Source of the DNA: JAJZRJ01 sp040757055
Lineage (GTDB): Bacteria > Desulfobacterota > Desulfobulbia > Desulfobulbales > Desulfurivibrionaceae
Assembly (NCBI GenBank): GCA_040757055.1
Contig: JBFLXY010000003.1
Span: 124,001 to 188,000 of the forward strand
DNA: 64,000 bases
Direction: 5' to 3'
Of the stretch, positions 17,690 to 27,008 are shown in pieces (position 1 is the first letter of the stretch; every line of letters begins with the position of its first letter). Both the position numbers and the translations under genes were made by a program. Below the pieces are notes generated by a model. It ran no database searches and was not told the origin of the DNA. It saw nothing but the letters and a program-made list of their open reading frames with translations.

Positions 17690-18433
17690 ATGTGTGATTC
17701 CTGCGGCTGCGACCATGAGCATGATGTCACCATTGCGCTGCCGGGCCGTGCCGACGTGGCCGAGGTCCATGACCACCACCACGGCCGCGTCCTGCAGGTG
17801 GAAGAGGATGTGCTGGGCAGGAACAACGCGCTGGCGTCCCACAACCGGGCGTGGTTCGCGGCACACCAGATATTGGCCCTCAACCTGGTGAGTTCCCCCG
17901 GCTCGGGCAAGACCACCCTCCTGGAGCAGACCATCCGGCGACTGAACGGGGCGGTGCCGGTGGCGGTCATCGAGGGCGACCAGCAGACCCTGCTCGATGC
18001 CGAGCGCATCAACGCCACGGGCGCACCGGCAGTACAGGTCAATACCGGCGCCGGTTGCCATCTGGATGCCGACATGGTCCACCGGGCTCTCCACGCCCTC
18101 ACGCCGCCGGACCATTCGCTGCTCTTCATCGAAAACGTCGGCAACTTGGTCTGCCCGGCTCTCTTCGATCTGGGCGAGAAGGCCAAGGTGGTGATCATCA
18201 GCGTCACCGAGGGCGAGGACAAGCCCCTCAAGTATCCGGCCATGTTCGCGGCTGCGTCGCTTTGTCTCATCAACAAGATCGATCTCCTGCCTTACCTTGA
18301 TTTTTCGGTGGCGCGCTGCATGGAGTACGCCCGACGGGCCAACCCCGACCTCACCTTTTTCACCCTTTCCGCCCGCACCGGCGACGGCATGGATGAGTGG
18401 CTCACCTGGCTCAATGACGCGGTCCGCCACTAA
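17690..18433 (+). CDS. hypB: Hydrogenase nickel incorporation GTPase HypB
   Basis: HypB is the GTPase that drives nickel release to the large subunit. This 247-residue version keeps the N-terminal high-affinity metal motif MCDSCGCDH, followed by a short His-rich segment (HDHHHGR). The G domain shows SSPGSGKTTLL (P-loop), ENVGNLVCP (with the interdomain metal Cys-His region) and NKIDLLPY (guanine specificity). The long poly-His stretch of some HypBs is absent, so nickel storage capacity is probably limited. Confidence 0.96.
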   Translation: MCDSCGCDHEHDVTIALPGRADVAEVHDHHHGRVLQVEEDVLGRNNALASHNRAWFAAHQILALNLVSSPGSGKTTLLEQTIRRLNGAVPVAVIEGDQQTLLDAERINATGAPAVQVNTGAGCHLDADMVHRALHALTPPDHSLLFIENVGNLVCPALFDLGEKAKVVIISVTEGEDKPLKYPAMFAAASLCLINKIDLLPYLDFSVARCMEYARRANPDLTFFTLSARTGDGMDEWLTWLNDAVRH

Positions 18434-20711
18434 TGCCACCGATGCCGCTGGCCTGAGCCGTTGGCGGATTGCCATCCGGGGCATTGTCCAGGGCGTGGGG
18501 TTCCGCCCCTTTGTCCATCGCCAGGCAATAGCCCATGGCATGATCGGACAGGTGGTCAACACCGGTCAGGGGGTGGTGATCGAGGCGCAGGGCAGGGAAT
18601 CGGCCCTTGCTGATTTTGTGGCGGCCTTGCGGCACGAGGCGCCGGATGCCGCAATGATCCACGAGTTGATAGTCACCCCGGTGCCGCTCATTGCGGAGAG
18701 CGGTTTTGTCATTGCCCATTCCCGGGTCGAGGGAACGCCCAGCGCCGGCATCCCGGCCGACCTGGCCCTCTGTGCCGACTGCCAGCGGGAACTCTTCGAC
18801 CCCGCCGACCGCCGCCATCGCTACCCCTTCATCAATTGCACCAACTGCGGGCCCCGTTACACCATCACCCGCGCTATTCCCTACGACCGGCCCCAGACGA
18901 GCATGGCCGGTTTTGCCATGTGCGACCGGTGTCGGGCCGAGTACGACGATTCGGCCAACCGCCGTTTCCATGCCCAGCCCAACGCCTGCCCGGCTTGCGG
19001 CCCGCACCTCTGGCTGACCGATGGTCAGGGCCGGCAAGTGGCGGAGTGCGAGACAGCGATAGCGATGACCGCCGGGCAGTTGCGCGCCGGCGCCATCGTG
19101 GCGATCAAGGGCATCGGCGGCTTCCATCTGGCCGTGGATGCGGCCAACGATGCGGCAGTCACGCGGTTGCGGCAGCGTAAGGGCCGCGAGGAAAAACCGC
19201 TCGCGATCATGGCCCGTGATCTTGCTCGCGCCCGCCAGCTTTGCCTGCTCACTTCGGCGGAAGAGACCCTGCTGCAGTCGGCCGCGGCTCCCATTGTCCT
19301 GGCAATCAGGCAGCCCGCTGACGGCCTGTCGCCATCTGTGGCGCCTGGTTGCGACCGGCTGGGTGTCATGCTCCCCTATGCCCCGCTCCACCACCTGCTG
19401 CTGGCGGAGGGGCCGGAGGTGCTGGTGATGACCAGCGCCAACCTGAGCGAAGAGCCGATCGCCATCGACAATAACGAGGCGCTGCAACGTCTGGCCGGAA
19501 TCGCTGACGCCTTTCTATTCCACGACCGTGACATTCTCATCCGCGCCGATGATTCGGTGGCGTGGCATCTGGCCGGCGCCCCCCGTTTAATCCGTCGGGC
19601 GCGCGGTTATGTCCCGCGCCCGCTGCGTCTTGCCGCGCAGGGTGCGGCAGTGCTGGGCGTTGGCGGTGAACTCAAGAACACCATCTGCTATCTCAAGGGT
19701 GATCAGGCGTGGGTGAGTCAATATCTCGGCGACCTGAAGTCGCTGGAGGCTTTTTCCTTTTTCCAGGAAAGCGTGGCCCATCTCGGCCTTATTTATGAAG
19801 TCGCGCCGGAACTGGTGGCGCATGACCTGCATCCTGCCTATCTTACCACCCAGTGGGCCAAGGAGCAGGCCGGAGTGACGCATCTTGCGGTGCAGCATCA
19901 CCATGCCCACCTGGCCGCCTGCCTGGCGGAGAACCACCATGCCGGGCCGGCCATCGGCGTGATCCTCGATGGCACCGGCTATGGCACCGACGGCACCATC
20001 TGGGGCGGTGAGGTGCTGATCGGCGATTGCCGCGGCTTTACGCGCTTCGCCCACCTCGCGCCCATGCCGTTGCCCGGCGGCGACGCGGCGGTGGCGGAAC
20101 CGTGGCGTACCGGCTTGGGCTATCTCTATGCGGCCTACGACGGCGCCGTGCCCGAACTCCCTTTCCTGCAGGGCCATGACGCCGCGGCCATCCTCGCCAT
20201 GCTGCAACGCAACATCAACTGCCCCGCAACCACCAGTTGCGGCCGCCTCTTTGACGCGGTGGCGGCCATGGCCGGCGGAAGGCCGGTGATCCGCTATGAG
20301 GCGCAGACAGCCATCGAGTTCATGCAGGCCGCCGGCAGCCTTGCCGGGCCTGCTTTTTCCTTCGAACTCGTCACGGAACATGATACGCTGGTGGTGGCGG
20401 TCGGCCCGCTCATCCGGGCCGTAGCCGAGGCAGTACGCAACGGCGCCACCCTGGCCGGGATCAGCCAGCGGTTCCACGTGACCCTGGTGGAGCTTTTTCT
20501 GGAATTGGTCCGGCGGGCGGCGGCGGCCACGGGACTTGGGACCGTGGCCCTGAGCGGCGGGGTCTTCCAGAACCATCTGCTCTTTGCCGGACTCATCGAA
20601 CGGCTGCAGGGTGCCGGTTTTACCGTTCTGGCCCATTGCGGGCTGCCGGCCAACGACGGCTGCATCGCCTTTGGCCAGGCCATGGTCGGCCGGGCATATA
20701 TGGAAAGGTGA
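18414..20711 (+). CDS. hypF: Carbamoyltransferase HypF
   Basis: HypF makes the thiocarboxamide on HypE from carbamoyl phosphate and ATP, the source of the active-site cyanide ligands. The 765-residue product shows an acylphosphatase domain (RGIVQGVGFRPFVHR), two zinc-finger-like groups (CADC...CTNC and CDRC...CPAC), a YrdC-like domain (MTSANLSEEPIAIDN) and a Kae1-like domain (VQHHHAHLAACLAEN, LSGGVFQNHLL). Start ATG 18414 overlaps hypB by 20 bases; this gives the usual family length, whereas extension to 18297 adds out-of-family sequence. Confidence 0.95.
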   Translation: MTRSATNATDAAGLSRWRIAIRGIVQGVGFRPFVHRQAIAHGMIGQVVNTGQGVVIEAQGRESALADFVAALRHEAPDAAMIHELIVTPVPLIAESGFVIAHSRVEGTPSAGIPADLALCADCQRELFDPADRRHRYPFINCTNCGPRYTITRAIPYDRPQTSMAGFAMCDRCRAEYDDSANRRFHAQPNACPACGPHLWLTDGQGRQVAECETAIAMTAGQLRAGAIVAIKGIGGFHLAVDAANDAAVTRLRQRKGREEKPLAIMARDLARARQLCLLTSAEETLLQSAAAPIVLAIRQPADGLSPSVAPGCDRLGVMLPYAPLHHLLLAEGPEVLVMTSANLSEEPIAIDNNEALQRLAGIADAFLFHDRDILIRADDSVAWHLAGAPRLIRRARGYVPRPLRLAAQGAAVLGVGGELKNTICYLKGDQAWVSQYLGDLKSLEAFSFFQESVAHLGLIYEVAPELVAHDLHPAYLTTQWAKEQAGVTHLAVQHHHAHLAACLAENHHAGPAIGVILDGTGYGTDGTIWGGEVLIGDCRGFTRFAHLAPMPLPGGDAAVAEPWRTGLGYLYAAYDGAVPELPFLQGHDAAAILAMLQRNINCPATTSCGRLFDAVAAMAGGRPVIRYEAQTAIEFMQAAGSLAGPAFSFELVTEHDTLVVAVGPLIRAVAEAVRNGATLAGISQRFHVTLVELFLELVRRAAAATGLGTVALSGGVFQNHLLFAGLIERLQGAGFTVLAHCGLPANDGCIAFGQAMVGRAYMER

Positions 20712-20715
20712 CGGA

Positions 20716-21003
20716 ATGTGTCTTGCGGTACCAGGCAAGGTGGTGGCGATTTTCGAGGAAAACGGCCTGCGCATGGGCCATATCGACTATGCCGGCACGG
20801 TCAGCCGCGCCTGCCTCGAATATGTGCCGGAGATCGCGGTGGGCCAGTACACCGTGGTTCATGCCGGTTTTGCCATCTCGATGCTCGACGAGGCAGAGGC
20901 TGCGCAGAGTTTTGCCGCCTGGCGGGAACTCACCGAGGCGGTCCACCGCAGCGGCACCGACCTTTTCGGCAATCCCCTGCCGCCGGAAGAAACCAAGGAA
21001 TGA
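20716..21003 (+). CDS. hypC: Hydrogenase assembly chaperone HypC
   Basis: The 95-residue HypC begins MCLAVPGKVV, with the essential N-terminal Cys2 that holds the iron intermediate with HypD. It carries the Fe(CN)2CO unit from the HypCD scaffold to the large-subunit precursor. Being the only HypC/HybG-type gene here, it probably serves HybC. Its stop overlaps the hypD start (ATGA at 21000-21003). Confidence 0.95.
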   Translation: MCLAVPGKVVAIFEENGLRMGHIDYAGTVSRACLEYVPEIAVGQYTVVHAGFAISMLDEAEAAQSFAAWRELTEAVHRSGTDLFGNPLPPEETKE

Positions 21004-22097
21004 AATACAGCGACGAGTACCGCGACCCGGCCCTGGCCCAACGATTGGTGGGAGAGATTCACCGCACCGTGACCCGGCCGTGGACCGTGATGGAGATCTG
21101 CGGCGGCCACACCCACGCCATCATGCGTTACGGTCTCGACCAGTTGCTGCCCAAGGGCCTGGAACTGGTCCATGGCCCTGGTTGCCCGGTCTGCGTGACT
21201 CCCGTCGAGCTGATCGACAAGGCGGTGGCCATCGCCGCTTGTCCGGAGGTGATCCTCACCACCTTCGGCGACATGCTGCGGGTGCCCGGCAGCCGGCAGG
21301 ACCTGCAGATGGCGCGCAGTCAAGGGGCCGACGTGCGCATGGTCTATTCGCCGCTGGAGGCGGTGGCCCTGGCCCGGCAGCATCCGGAGCGGCAGGTGGT
21401 CTTCTTTGCCGTGGGCTTTGAAACCACGGCGCCGGCCAATGCCATGGCGGTGTTGCAGGCCAGGCGGGAGGGGCTCGCGAACTTCAGCGAACTGGTGAGC
21501 CAGGTGCTGGTGGTGCCGGCCATGCGGGCGCTGTTGGCCGCGCCGGAAAACCGCGTGCAGGGGTACCTTGCTGCCGGTCATGTCTGCACGGTCATGGGGT
21601 TTGCCGAATACGAGGCCATTGCCGCGGAGTATCGGGTACCCATCGTGCCCACCGGCTTTGAGCCTCTTGACATCCTCGAAGGGCTGCTCATGGTGGTCCG
21701 CCAGCTGGAAGCCGGGGAGCACCGGGTGGAGAATCAGTACCGCAGGTCGGTGGGCCGTTCCGGCAACGCTCTGGCCCAGCAGGCCATGGCCGAGGTCTTC
21801 CGGGTGGCCGATCGCACCTGGCGCGGCATCGGCCTGTTGCCGCAGAGCGGCCTGTTGCTGCGCGAGGAATATGCCGCCTTTGATGCGGAGCGCAGGTTCG
21901 CAGTGCAGGGCATCAGGGCCGCAGAGGCCCCCCAGTGCATCAGCGGCCTCATTTTGCAGGGTCGCCAAAAACCCGATCAATGCCCGGCCTTTGGCCGCGA
22001 GTGCACGCCGGGCCATCCCCTGGGCGCCACCATGGTCTCCGGCGAGGGGGCCTGCGCTGCCTACTTCAAATACCAGCATGTGTGGATCCCGGCATGA
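21000..22097 (+). CDS. hypD: Hydrogenase maturation protein HypD
   Basis: HypD is the iron-sulfur scaffold on which the Fe(CN)2CO group is assembled with HypC. The 365-residue product contains the conserved MEICGGHTHAIMRYGL, HGPGCPVCVTP and GFETTAPANA motifs, and C-terminal cluster cysteines in QCISGLILQG, QCPAFGRECTP and GEGACAAYFKY. Start and stop are both in four-base ATGA overlaps with hypC and hypE, indicating tight translational coupling. Confidence 0.96.
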   Translation: MKYSDEYRDPALAQRLVGEIHRTVTRPWTVMEICGGHTHAIMRYGLDQLLPKGLELVHGPGCPVCVTPVELIDKAVAIAACPEVILTTFGDMLRVPGSRQDLQMARSQGADVRMVYSPLEAVALARQHPERQVVFFAVGFETTAPANAMAVLQARREGLANFSELVSQVLVVPAMRALLAAPENRVQGYLAAGHVCTVMGFAEYEAIAAEYRVPIVPTGFEPLDILEGLLMVVRQLEAGEHRVENQYRRSVGRSGNALAQQAMAEVFRVADRTWRGIGLLPQSGLLLREEYAAFDAERRFAVQGIRAAEAPQCISGLILQGRQKPDQCPAFGRECTPGHPLGATMVSGEGACAAYFKYQHVWIPA

Positions 22098-23146
22098 ACG
22101 TGAAGCCTGAGGATTTTTCCTGCCCCCTGCCGATTACCGACCACGACACCGTGCAGCTCGCCCACGGCAGCGGTGGCCGGCTCACCGCCGAACTGGTCGA
22201 GAAATTCTTCCTGCCCCGCTTTGCCAACCCGACCCTGGCCCGGCTGGAGGATCAGGCGGTGCTCGAATGCCCTGTCGGGCGGCTGGCCTTTACCACCGAC
22301 ACCTTCGTGGTGGATCCGCTCTTCTTTCCCGGCGGCAGCATCGGCGATCTGGCGGTGAACGGCACGGTGAACGACGTGGCCATGGGCGGCGCCCGGCCCC
22401 TGTGGTTGAGCACCGCCTTTGTCATCGAGGAGGGGTTGCCGCTGGCCACCCTGCATGCGGTGCTCATTGCCATGGAGGAGGCGGCGAAGGCCGCCGGCGT
22501 CACCATCGTCACCGGCGACACCAAGGTGGTGGGGAAAGGCGCCTGCGACAAGCTCTTCATCAACACCACCGGCCTCGGGGTAGTGCCGGAAGGGATCAAC
22601 ATATCGGCCACCAACCTCAAACCCGGGGACGCGGTGCTCGTCTCCGGCACCATTGCCGACCACGGCATGGCGATCCTCACCAGCCGGGAGGGACTTTCTT
22701 TTGAATCCTCCATAGAAAGCGATACTGCCGCGCTCCACGGCCTGGTCGCCGACATGCTGGCGGTGTGCCCGGAGATGCGCGCCCTGCGGGACCCGACCCG
22801 CGGCGGGGTGGCCACCACCCTCAACGAGTTCGCCAGGTCGTCTCGCGTGGGCATCGTCTTGCGCGAGGAGGCGATTCCGGTGCGCCCCGCCGTGCGGGCC
22901 GCCTGCGAGGTGCTGGGCATCGACCCCCTCTACGTGGCCAACGAAGGCAAGCTCGTTGCCGTGGCGCCGGCGGAAAAGGCCGAGGCGGTGCTCGCTGCCA
23001 TGCGGGCGCACCCCCTTGGCGCCCAGGCCGTCTGCCTCGGCGAGGTGACCGCCGAGAATCCTGGGTTGGTGGCCATGCGCACCCTGCTCGGCGCCCACCG
23101 CATCATCGACATGCCGGTGGGCGAGCAGTTGCCCCGCATCTGCTAG
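22094..23146 (+). CDS. hypE: Hydrogenase maturation protein HypE
   Basis: HypE dehydrates the carbamoyl group received from HypF to a thiocyanate on its C-terminal cysteine and donates cyanide to iron. The 350-residue protein ends in PRIC, the required Cys tail. The AIR-synthase-like ATPase fold is marked by HGSGGRLTAELVEKFF, FTTDTFVVDPLFFPGG and VNDVAMGGARP. It is the last gene of the hyb-hyp operon; the terminator starts inside its stop codon. Confidence 0.96.
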   Translation: MNVKPEDFSCPLPITDHDTVQLAHGSGGRLTAELVEKFFLPRFANPTLARLEDQAVLECPVGRLAFTTDTFVVDPLFFPGGSIGDLAVNGTVNDVAMGGARPLWLSTAFVIEEGLPLATLHAVLIAMEEAAKAAGVTIVTGDTKVVGKGACDKLFINTTGLGVVPEGINISATNLKPGDAVLVSGTIADHGMAILTSREGLSFESSIESDTAALHGLVADMLAVCPEMRALRDPTRGGVATTLNEFARSSRVGIVLREEAIPVRPAVRAACEVLGIDPLYVANEGKLVAVAPAEKAEAVLAAMRAHPLGAQAVCLGEVTAENPGLVAMRTLLGAHRIIDMPVGEQLPRIC

Positions 23147-23162
23147 CCCGGTCCGGGCTTTT
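23145..23162 (+). terminator. Terminator of hyb-hyp operon
   Basis: AGCCC (23145-23149) and GGGCT (23155-23159) form a GC-rich hairpin extendable by one pair, followed by TTTT. It begins at the second base of the hypE TAG stop codon (23144-23146). Confidence 0.75.
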
Positions 23163-23301
23163 GCCGCTCCCGGCAACCGGAAACTCCGCATGCCGGCGCC
23201 GCTGCCATGCCCGATGGGCTTCCGCCTCCCGCGTTTCCGGCGTTTGCGGCGGAAGTTTCGTGGGGTTATAGTAGAAAGATATCGATACCGAGGAGGAACC
23301 C

Positions 23302-24600
23302 ATGCTGCGGAAGATACTCAACTGGCTGGCGGTGGCGGCGATGCTTCCGGCCATGACCGGCTGCGCGGTCAACCCGGTTACCGGCCGTTCTGAACTCGCC
23401 TTCTACGAGATGAGCGAGAAGGAAGAGATCGACATCGGCAAAAAAGCCTTTCCCAGCGCGATCCAGCAGATGCAGGGCGAAGTCAAGGACCAGACCCTCC
23501 AGACTTACGTCGGCAAGGTGGGCCTGAAGCTTGCGGCGGTGAGCCACCGGCCGCAGCTGCCCTACCGTTTCGTTGTGGTGAACGATTCCACGCCCAATGC
23601 CTTTGCCCTGCCGGGGGGCGCCATTGCCATCACCCGCGGATTGCTGGTGGGCATCGAAAACGAGGCCCAGCTCGCCGCGGTGCTGGGTCACGAAATCGCC
23701 CACGTCACCGCCCGCCATGCCGCCCAGGGAATCCAGCGGGGGATATTGCTCGATCTCGGGGTCATCATCCTCGGCGAGGCGGCCGGCTCCTACAGCGCGG
23801 TGGCCCGACAGGGCGGACAACTGGCCGCCACCCTCATCGACAACTCCTACAGCCGCGAGCAGGAAAGCGAGTCGGACCGCCTGGGCATCGACTACATGGT
23901 GCGCGTCGGCTACAACCCGCAGGGGGCGGTGCAGCTCCAGGAGTTTTTTTTGAAACAGAGCGGCGAGCAGGATCCGGCCTGGATTGCCGGGCTGTTCCGC
24001 ACCCATCCTTTTTCCAGGGAGCGGATGGTGGCCAACCAGGCCTACATCCGGGGCCGCTACCCCGCGGCCCTGCATGATCCGGCCTATACCCTGGCGCCGG
24101 AACCGTTCCGCGCCGCCACCGCCGGCCTGCGCAAAGCGGCCAGGGCCTATGCCCTTTATGACGAAGGCCGGCAGGAGGAGCAACGCAAGAATCTGAGCCG
24201 GGCGGTGGAGTTGTATCGTCAGGCGGTGCAGGCGGCGCCGGATCAGGCCATGCTGCAATCCGTCCTGGGCAATGCCCTGGTCCGCCAGGGGCAGGTTGGT
24301 GCCGCCCGGCCGCACCTGGAAAAAGCGGTGGCGCTCGATGGCGGCTATTACGAATCGCGGCTGGGGCTGGGCTACGTCCTGGGGCAGGAAAAGGAGTGGG
24401 CCGGAGCGATTCGGGAACTGACGCGCAGCATGGAGTTGCTGCCCACCCTGGAAGGCGCCTATTTTCTCGCCGAGGCTCATGACAAAGGCGGCGATCGCCG
24501 GCAGGCCCTCACCTTGTACCGGCAGGTGGCGGCCGCCGACCCCAACGGTCGGATGGGGCGGGCTGCCGCCCTGCGGGCACGGCAACTGGGCGGCTTTTAG
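23302..24600 (+). CDS. M48-family metalloprotease lipoprotein with TPR domain
   Basis: The 432-residue envelope protease resembles BepA/LoiP-type M48 peptidases. A signal peptide ends in the lipobox MTGC near residue 21. The zinc motif HEIAH is at 130-134, with the third ligand in ESESDRLGIDYM. The C-terminal part (about 290-432) consists of TPR-like repeats, including AVELYRQAVQAAPDQAMLQSVLG. BepA-like enzymes take part in outer-membrane protein quality control. A good GAGGAGG ribosome binding site precedes the ATG. Its stop codon overlaps that of the convergent diguanylate cyclase gene in the tetranucleotide TTAG. Confidence 0.92.
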   Translation: MLRKILNWLAVAAMLPAMTGCAVNPVTGRSELAFYEMSEKEEIDIGKKAFPSAIQQMQGEVKDQTLQTYVGKVGLKLAAVSHRPQLPYRFVVVNDSTPNAFALPGGAIAITRGLLVGIENEAQLAAVLGHEIAHVTARHAAQGIQRGILLDLGVIILGEAAGSYSAVARQGGQLAATLIDNSYSREQESESDRLGIDYMVRVGYNPQGAVQLQEFFLKQSGEQDPAWIAGLFRTHPFSRERMVANQAYIRGRYPAALHDPAYTLAPEPFRAATAGLRKAARAYALYDEGRQEEQRKNLSRAVELYRQAVQAAPDQAMLQSVLGNALVRQGQVGAARPHLEKAVALDGGYYESRLGLGYVLGQEKEWAGAIRELTRSMELLPTLEGAYFLAEAHDKGGDRRQALTLYRQVAAADPNGRMGRAAALRARQLGGF

Positions 24601-26279
24601 GCGGGCGGAGAGAGGCTTTTCTCCTCGCTGAAAAAGCGGCAGCAGTTCTTGCGCGCCTGCTTGGCCCGGTGCATGGCGCTGTCCGCATTTTTGAGCAGGT
24701 CCTCCGGCTCTTCCCCATCATCCGGATAGATGGCGATGCCGAGACTCGCCCGGATGTGGCGTTGCGCGCCCTTCAGGTCAAAGGGCCGGGCCAGGGCATC
24801 CATGATCTTCCCGGCCACCACGGCCGCTTGTTCCCTTTTTTCGGTTTCGCTCAGCAGGACGGTGAATTCGTCACCGCCCATGCGGCCCACCGTGTCGGAG
24901 CGCCGCACGCAGTCGAGCAGGCGGCCGGCGGTTTCCCGCAGCAGGATGTCGCCGGCGCCGTGGCCGAGCTGGTCGTTGATTTCCTTGAAGTCGTCAAGAT
25001 CAACGTAAATCAGGCTGAGTCGGCGCCGGTAACGGTTGGCGTTGCGCATTCCCTGATGGAGGCGGTCGAGGAAGAGGGTGCGGTTGGGGAGTCCGGTGAG
25101 CGCGTCGAAGTGGGCCATCTGGTAGAGGCGCTGCTGGTAGAGGCGGTGGCTGTTGATGGCCCTGGCCAGGAACCAGGCCGGCAGCGTGGCAAGAACGTAA
25201 AGGATCACCGCCAGCATGAAGAGGTTGGTGTGCTGCTGCCGGGCGTGGTCGGCGAGAATCTCCGGGGGGATGCGGGAAACCAGTTTCCAGTAGTACTCGT
25301 GGGGCCGGAGATCTCTGGCGCTGGAGCCGCCCGCTTCCGGCGAGCCGGAACTGGAACGGGCATATCGGATGAAGGGCGAGCGGGCGGAAAGCGGCGTGAT
25401 GGTGGTGAAGTGGAAAAGGCCGTCGGCGGAAGAGATCTCTCCGCCGGGCTCTTTCTGCATCGCCCGCCAGACTTCCGGGTAGCGTACGGAAAAGCGCCTG
25501 GCCTTGCGGTCGGGGAACATGAATCCCCACTCGTTCTCCGGCTCCGGAGCAAGGAGCCAGTAGCCGTCGCTGTTGCACAGCATGATTTCGCCGGGGGAAG
25601 TGCGTGCCGTTTCGCGGATCGCTTGCAGCAACTGGCCGCCCAGGTAGTTGAGGATGACGACGCCATGCCTGGTGCCGTGCCGGTCGAAGACCGGGGTGGC
25701 AAAGCGGATCATCGGCTTGAGGGGGCGTTCCAGCTGGTTCTGTTCGATGTTGAGGTCAAGGGGCGAGACGAAGATTTCACCAGGACCGAGGACCATGGCG
25801 TCCTTGAAATAGTAGCGGTCCTTTTTCGATTGCAGCGCCGATGCTGCCACGATAACGGGCCCGCCCGCCGCGGCGTTGACCCGCACCACCTCCATGCCGT
25901 TCCGGTCGAGATAGCGGATCTGGTCGTAGGCCAGTTTTTCCCCCGCGAAATGCAGGTATTCCAGGGCGAGGCGCTGACGATTTTTCGTGGTGTCGGCGGC
26001 GAGCAGGTCCTGCAGTTCGTTCTGCCTGGCCAGAAAGAGCAGATCGGTGATGATGGCGTCGAAACGCTGGCCAATGCTCTGTTCCTGCAGCTGGATGTTG
26101 TAGCGTTTTTCTGCCGTGAGCCGGGTCAGGTGGTCGGTCCGTTCCTCATGGTAGAAAAGGGCCAGTGCCGCGGTGAGCACCCCGGCCAGCAGCAGAAAAA
26201 TGGCGAGAAAGTGCACGAGCAGCCGCCGTTCGCCGCCGGGGGATTCCATCTGCGCCGGATTCCGGGCTGGCTGGGTCAT
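24597..26279 (-). CDS. Membrane diguanylate cyclase with periplasmic double-Cache-like sensor
   Basis: The 560-residue protein has an N-terminal transmembrane helix (about 20-42), a large periplasmic sensor of double-Cache type (about 45-340, including YLDRNGMEVVRVN), a second transmembrane helix near 350-370 and a C-terminal GGDEF domain. The active site GGDEF is intact and the product-inhibition site RRSD lies five residues before it, so it should make c-di-GMP with feedback control. It is the last gene of a three-gene minus-strand operon; its ATG follows the previous stop by four bases. An alternative ATG eleven codons downstream is possible. Confidence 0.92.
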   Translation of the reverse strand: MTQPARNPAQMESPGGERRLLVHFLAIFLLLAGVLTAALALFYHEERTDHLTRLTAEKRYNIQLQEQSIGQRFDAIITDLLFLARQNELQDLLAADTTKNRQRLALEYLHFAGEKLAYDQIRYLDRNGMEVVRVNAAAGGPVIVAASALQSKKDRYYFKDAMVLGPGEIFVSPLDLNIEQNQLERPLKPMIRFATPVFDRHGTRHGVVILNYLGGQLLQAIRETARTSPGEIMLCNSDGYWLLAPEPENEWGFMFPDRKARRFSVRYPEVWRAMQKEPGGEISSADGLFHFTTITPLSARSPFIRYARSSSGSPEAGGSSARDLRPHEYYWKLVSRIPPEILADHARQQHTNLFMLAVILYVLATLPAWFLARAINSHRLYQQRLYQMAHFDALTGLPNRTLFLDRLHQGMRNANRYRRRLSLIYVDLDDFKEINDQLGHGAGDILLRETAGRLLDCVRRSDTVGRMGGDEFTVLLSETEKREQAAVVAGKIMDALARPFDLKGAQRHIRASLGIAIYPDDGEEPEDLLKNADSAMHRAKQARKNCCRFFSEEKSLSPPA

Positions 26280-26283
26280 GGGC

Positions 26284-27006
26284 TCATGCCGGCGGCGGGG
26301 ATGCGAGGTAGGGGGCGAAGAGCGGGCGGAGTTCTTCCAGGTCCCGCCGGATCACGTAGGGAACGCTCTTGGCGTACATGTCGAGCAGGATGATGGCGTT
26401 GACGGAGGAATCGGTCTGCGCCGTGGCCCGCAGCCGGGCGGCCATGGCCCGGTTGACGGCCTGCATGTTGCGGTAGATGGTGTTGAGGCCATCCAGGCTG
26501 CAATCGGGGTTGGGGTTGTCGCCCTTGCGGAAATACTGGGCCAGCATGAAATTCGCGGTGGCTCGGTAGATGGTTTCGTCCTCCGAGGCGAGCGGCAGGT
26601 GAAAGCGGGCCATGGGCTTGAAAAAGTGGGTGTGGGGGCAGCAGCTGGCCGCGATCATCAGGCCCATGAGCGAGCTGATCGCCCGTTGCGCCGTGGTCTT
26701 TTGGGTGACGCAGCGCTCGACGGTGACGACCTCCAGGGTGGTCTGCTCGTAGGAGGCGAGATGATCGAGGCGCTCCAGCAGGGGAACGAGATTGGCCGCC
26801 GCCGGGCAGAACGGCTGCTCCGCCTCGGTACAGGGGCAGTGGGCGCACTGGTGGAAGGAAAGGGTGGTCCACCGGGGTAGCGCCGCCGCCTCTGCGTCGC
26901 GCAGGGTCAGGGTGGCGGGGTCCAGTTCCAGGTCAAACCTCTCCTGCGAGCCGTCGGCCAGGGTGAAGGTGTAGACGATATGGAAAGGGGTGTCCGGCAT
27001 GGTCAT
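26284..27006 (-). CDS. Uncharacterised Cys-containing cytoplasmic protein
   Basis: I do not recognise the family of this 240-residue protein. It has no signal peptide or membrane helix. A cluster CAHCPC near residue 54, with a further Cys at about 67, could bind a metal, and a CCPHTHFF stretch near 120-127 is also rich in potential ligands. The second half is helical. It sits between a flavodoxin-like gene (gap two bases) and a diguanylate cyclase gene (gap four bases), so it probably feeds into c-di-GMP or redox signalling, but that is inference. The first two Met codons are two codons apart; either may start translation. Confidence 0.7.
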   Translation of the reverse strand: MTMPDTPFHIVYTFTLADGSQERFDLELDPATLTLRDAEAAALPRWTTLSFHQCAHCPCTEAEQPFCPAAANLVPLLERLDHLASYEQTTLEVVTVERCVTQKTTAQRAISSLMGLMIAASCCPHTHFFKPMARFHLPLASEDETIYRATANFMLAQYFRKGDNPNPDCSLDGLNTIYRNMQAVNRAMAARLRATAQTDSSVNAIILLDMYAKSVPYVIRRDLEELRPLFAPYLASPPPA

Positions 27007-27008
27007 AC

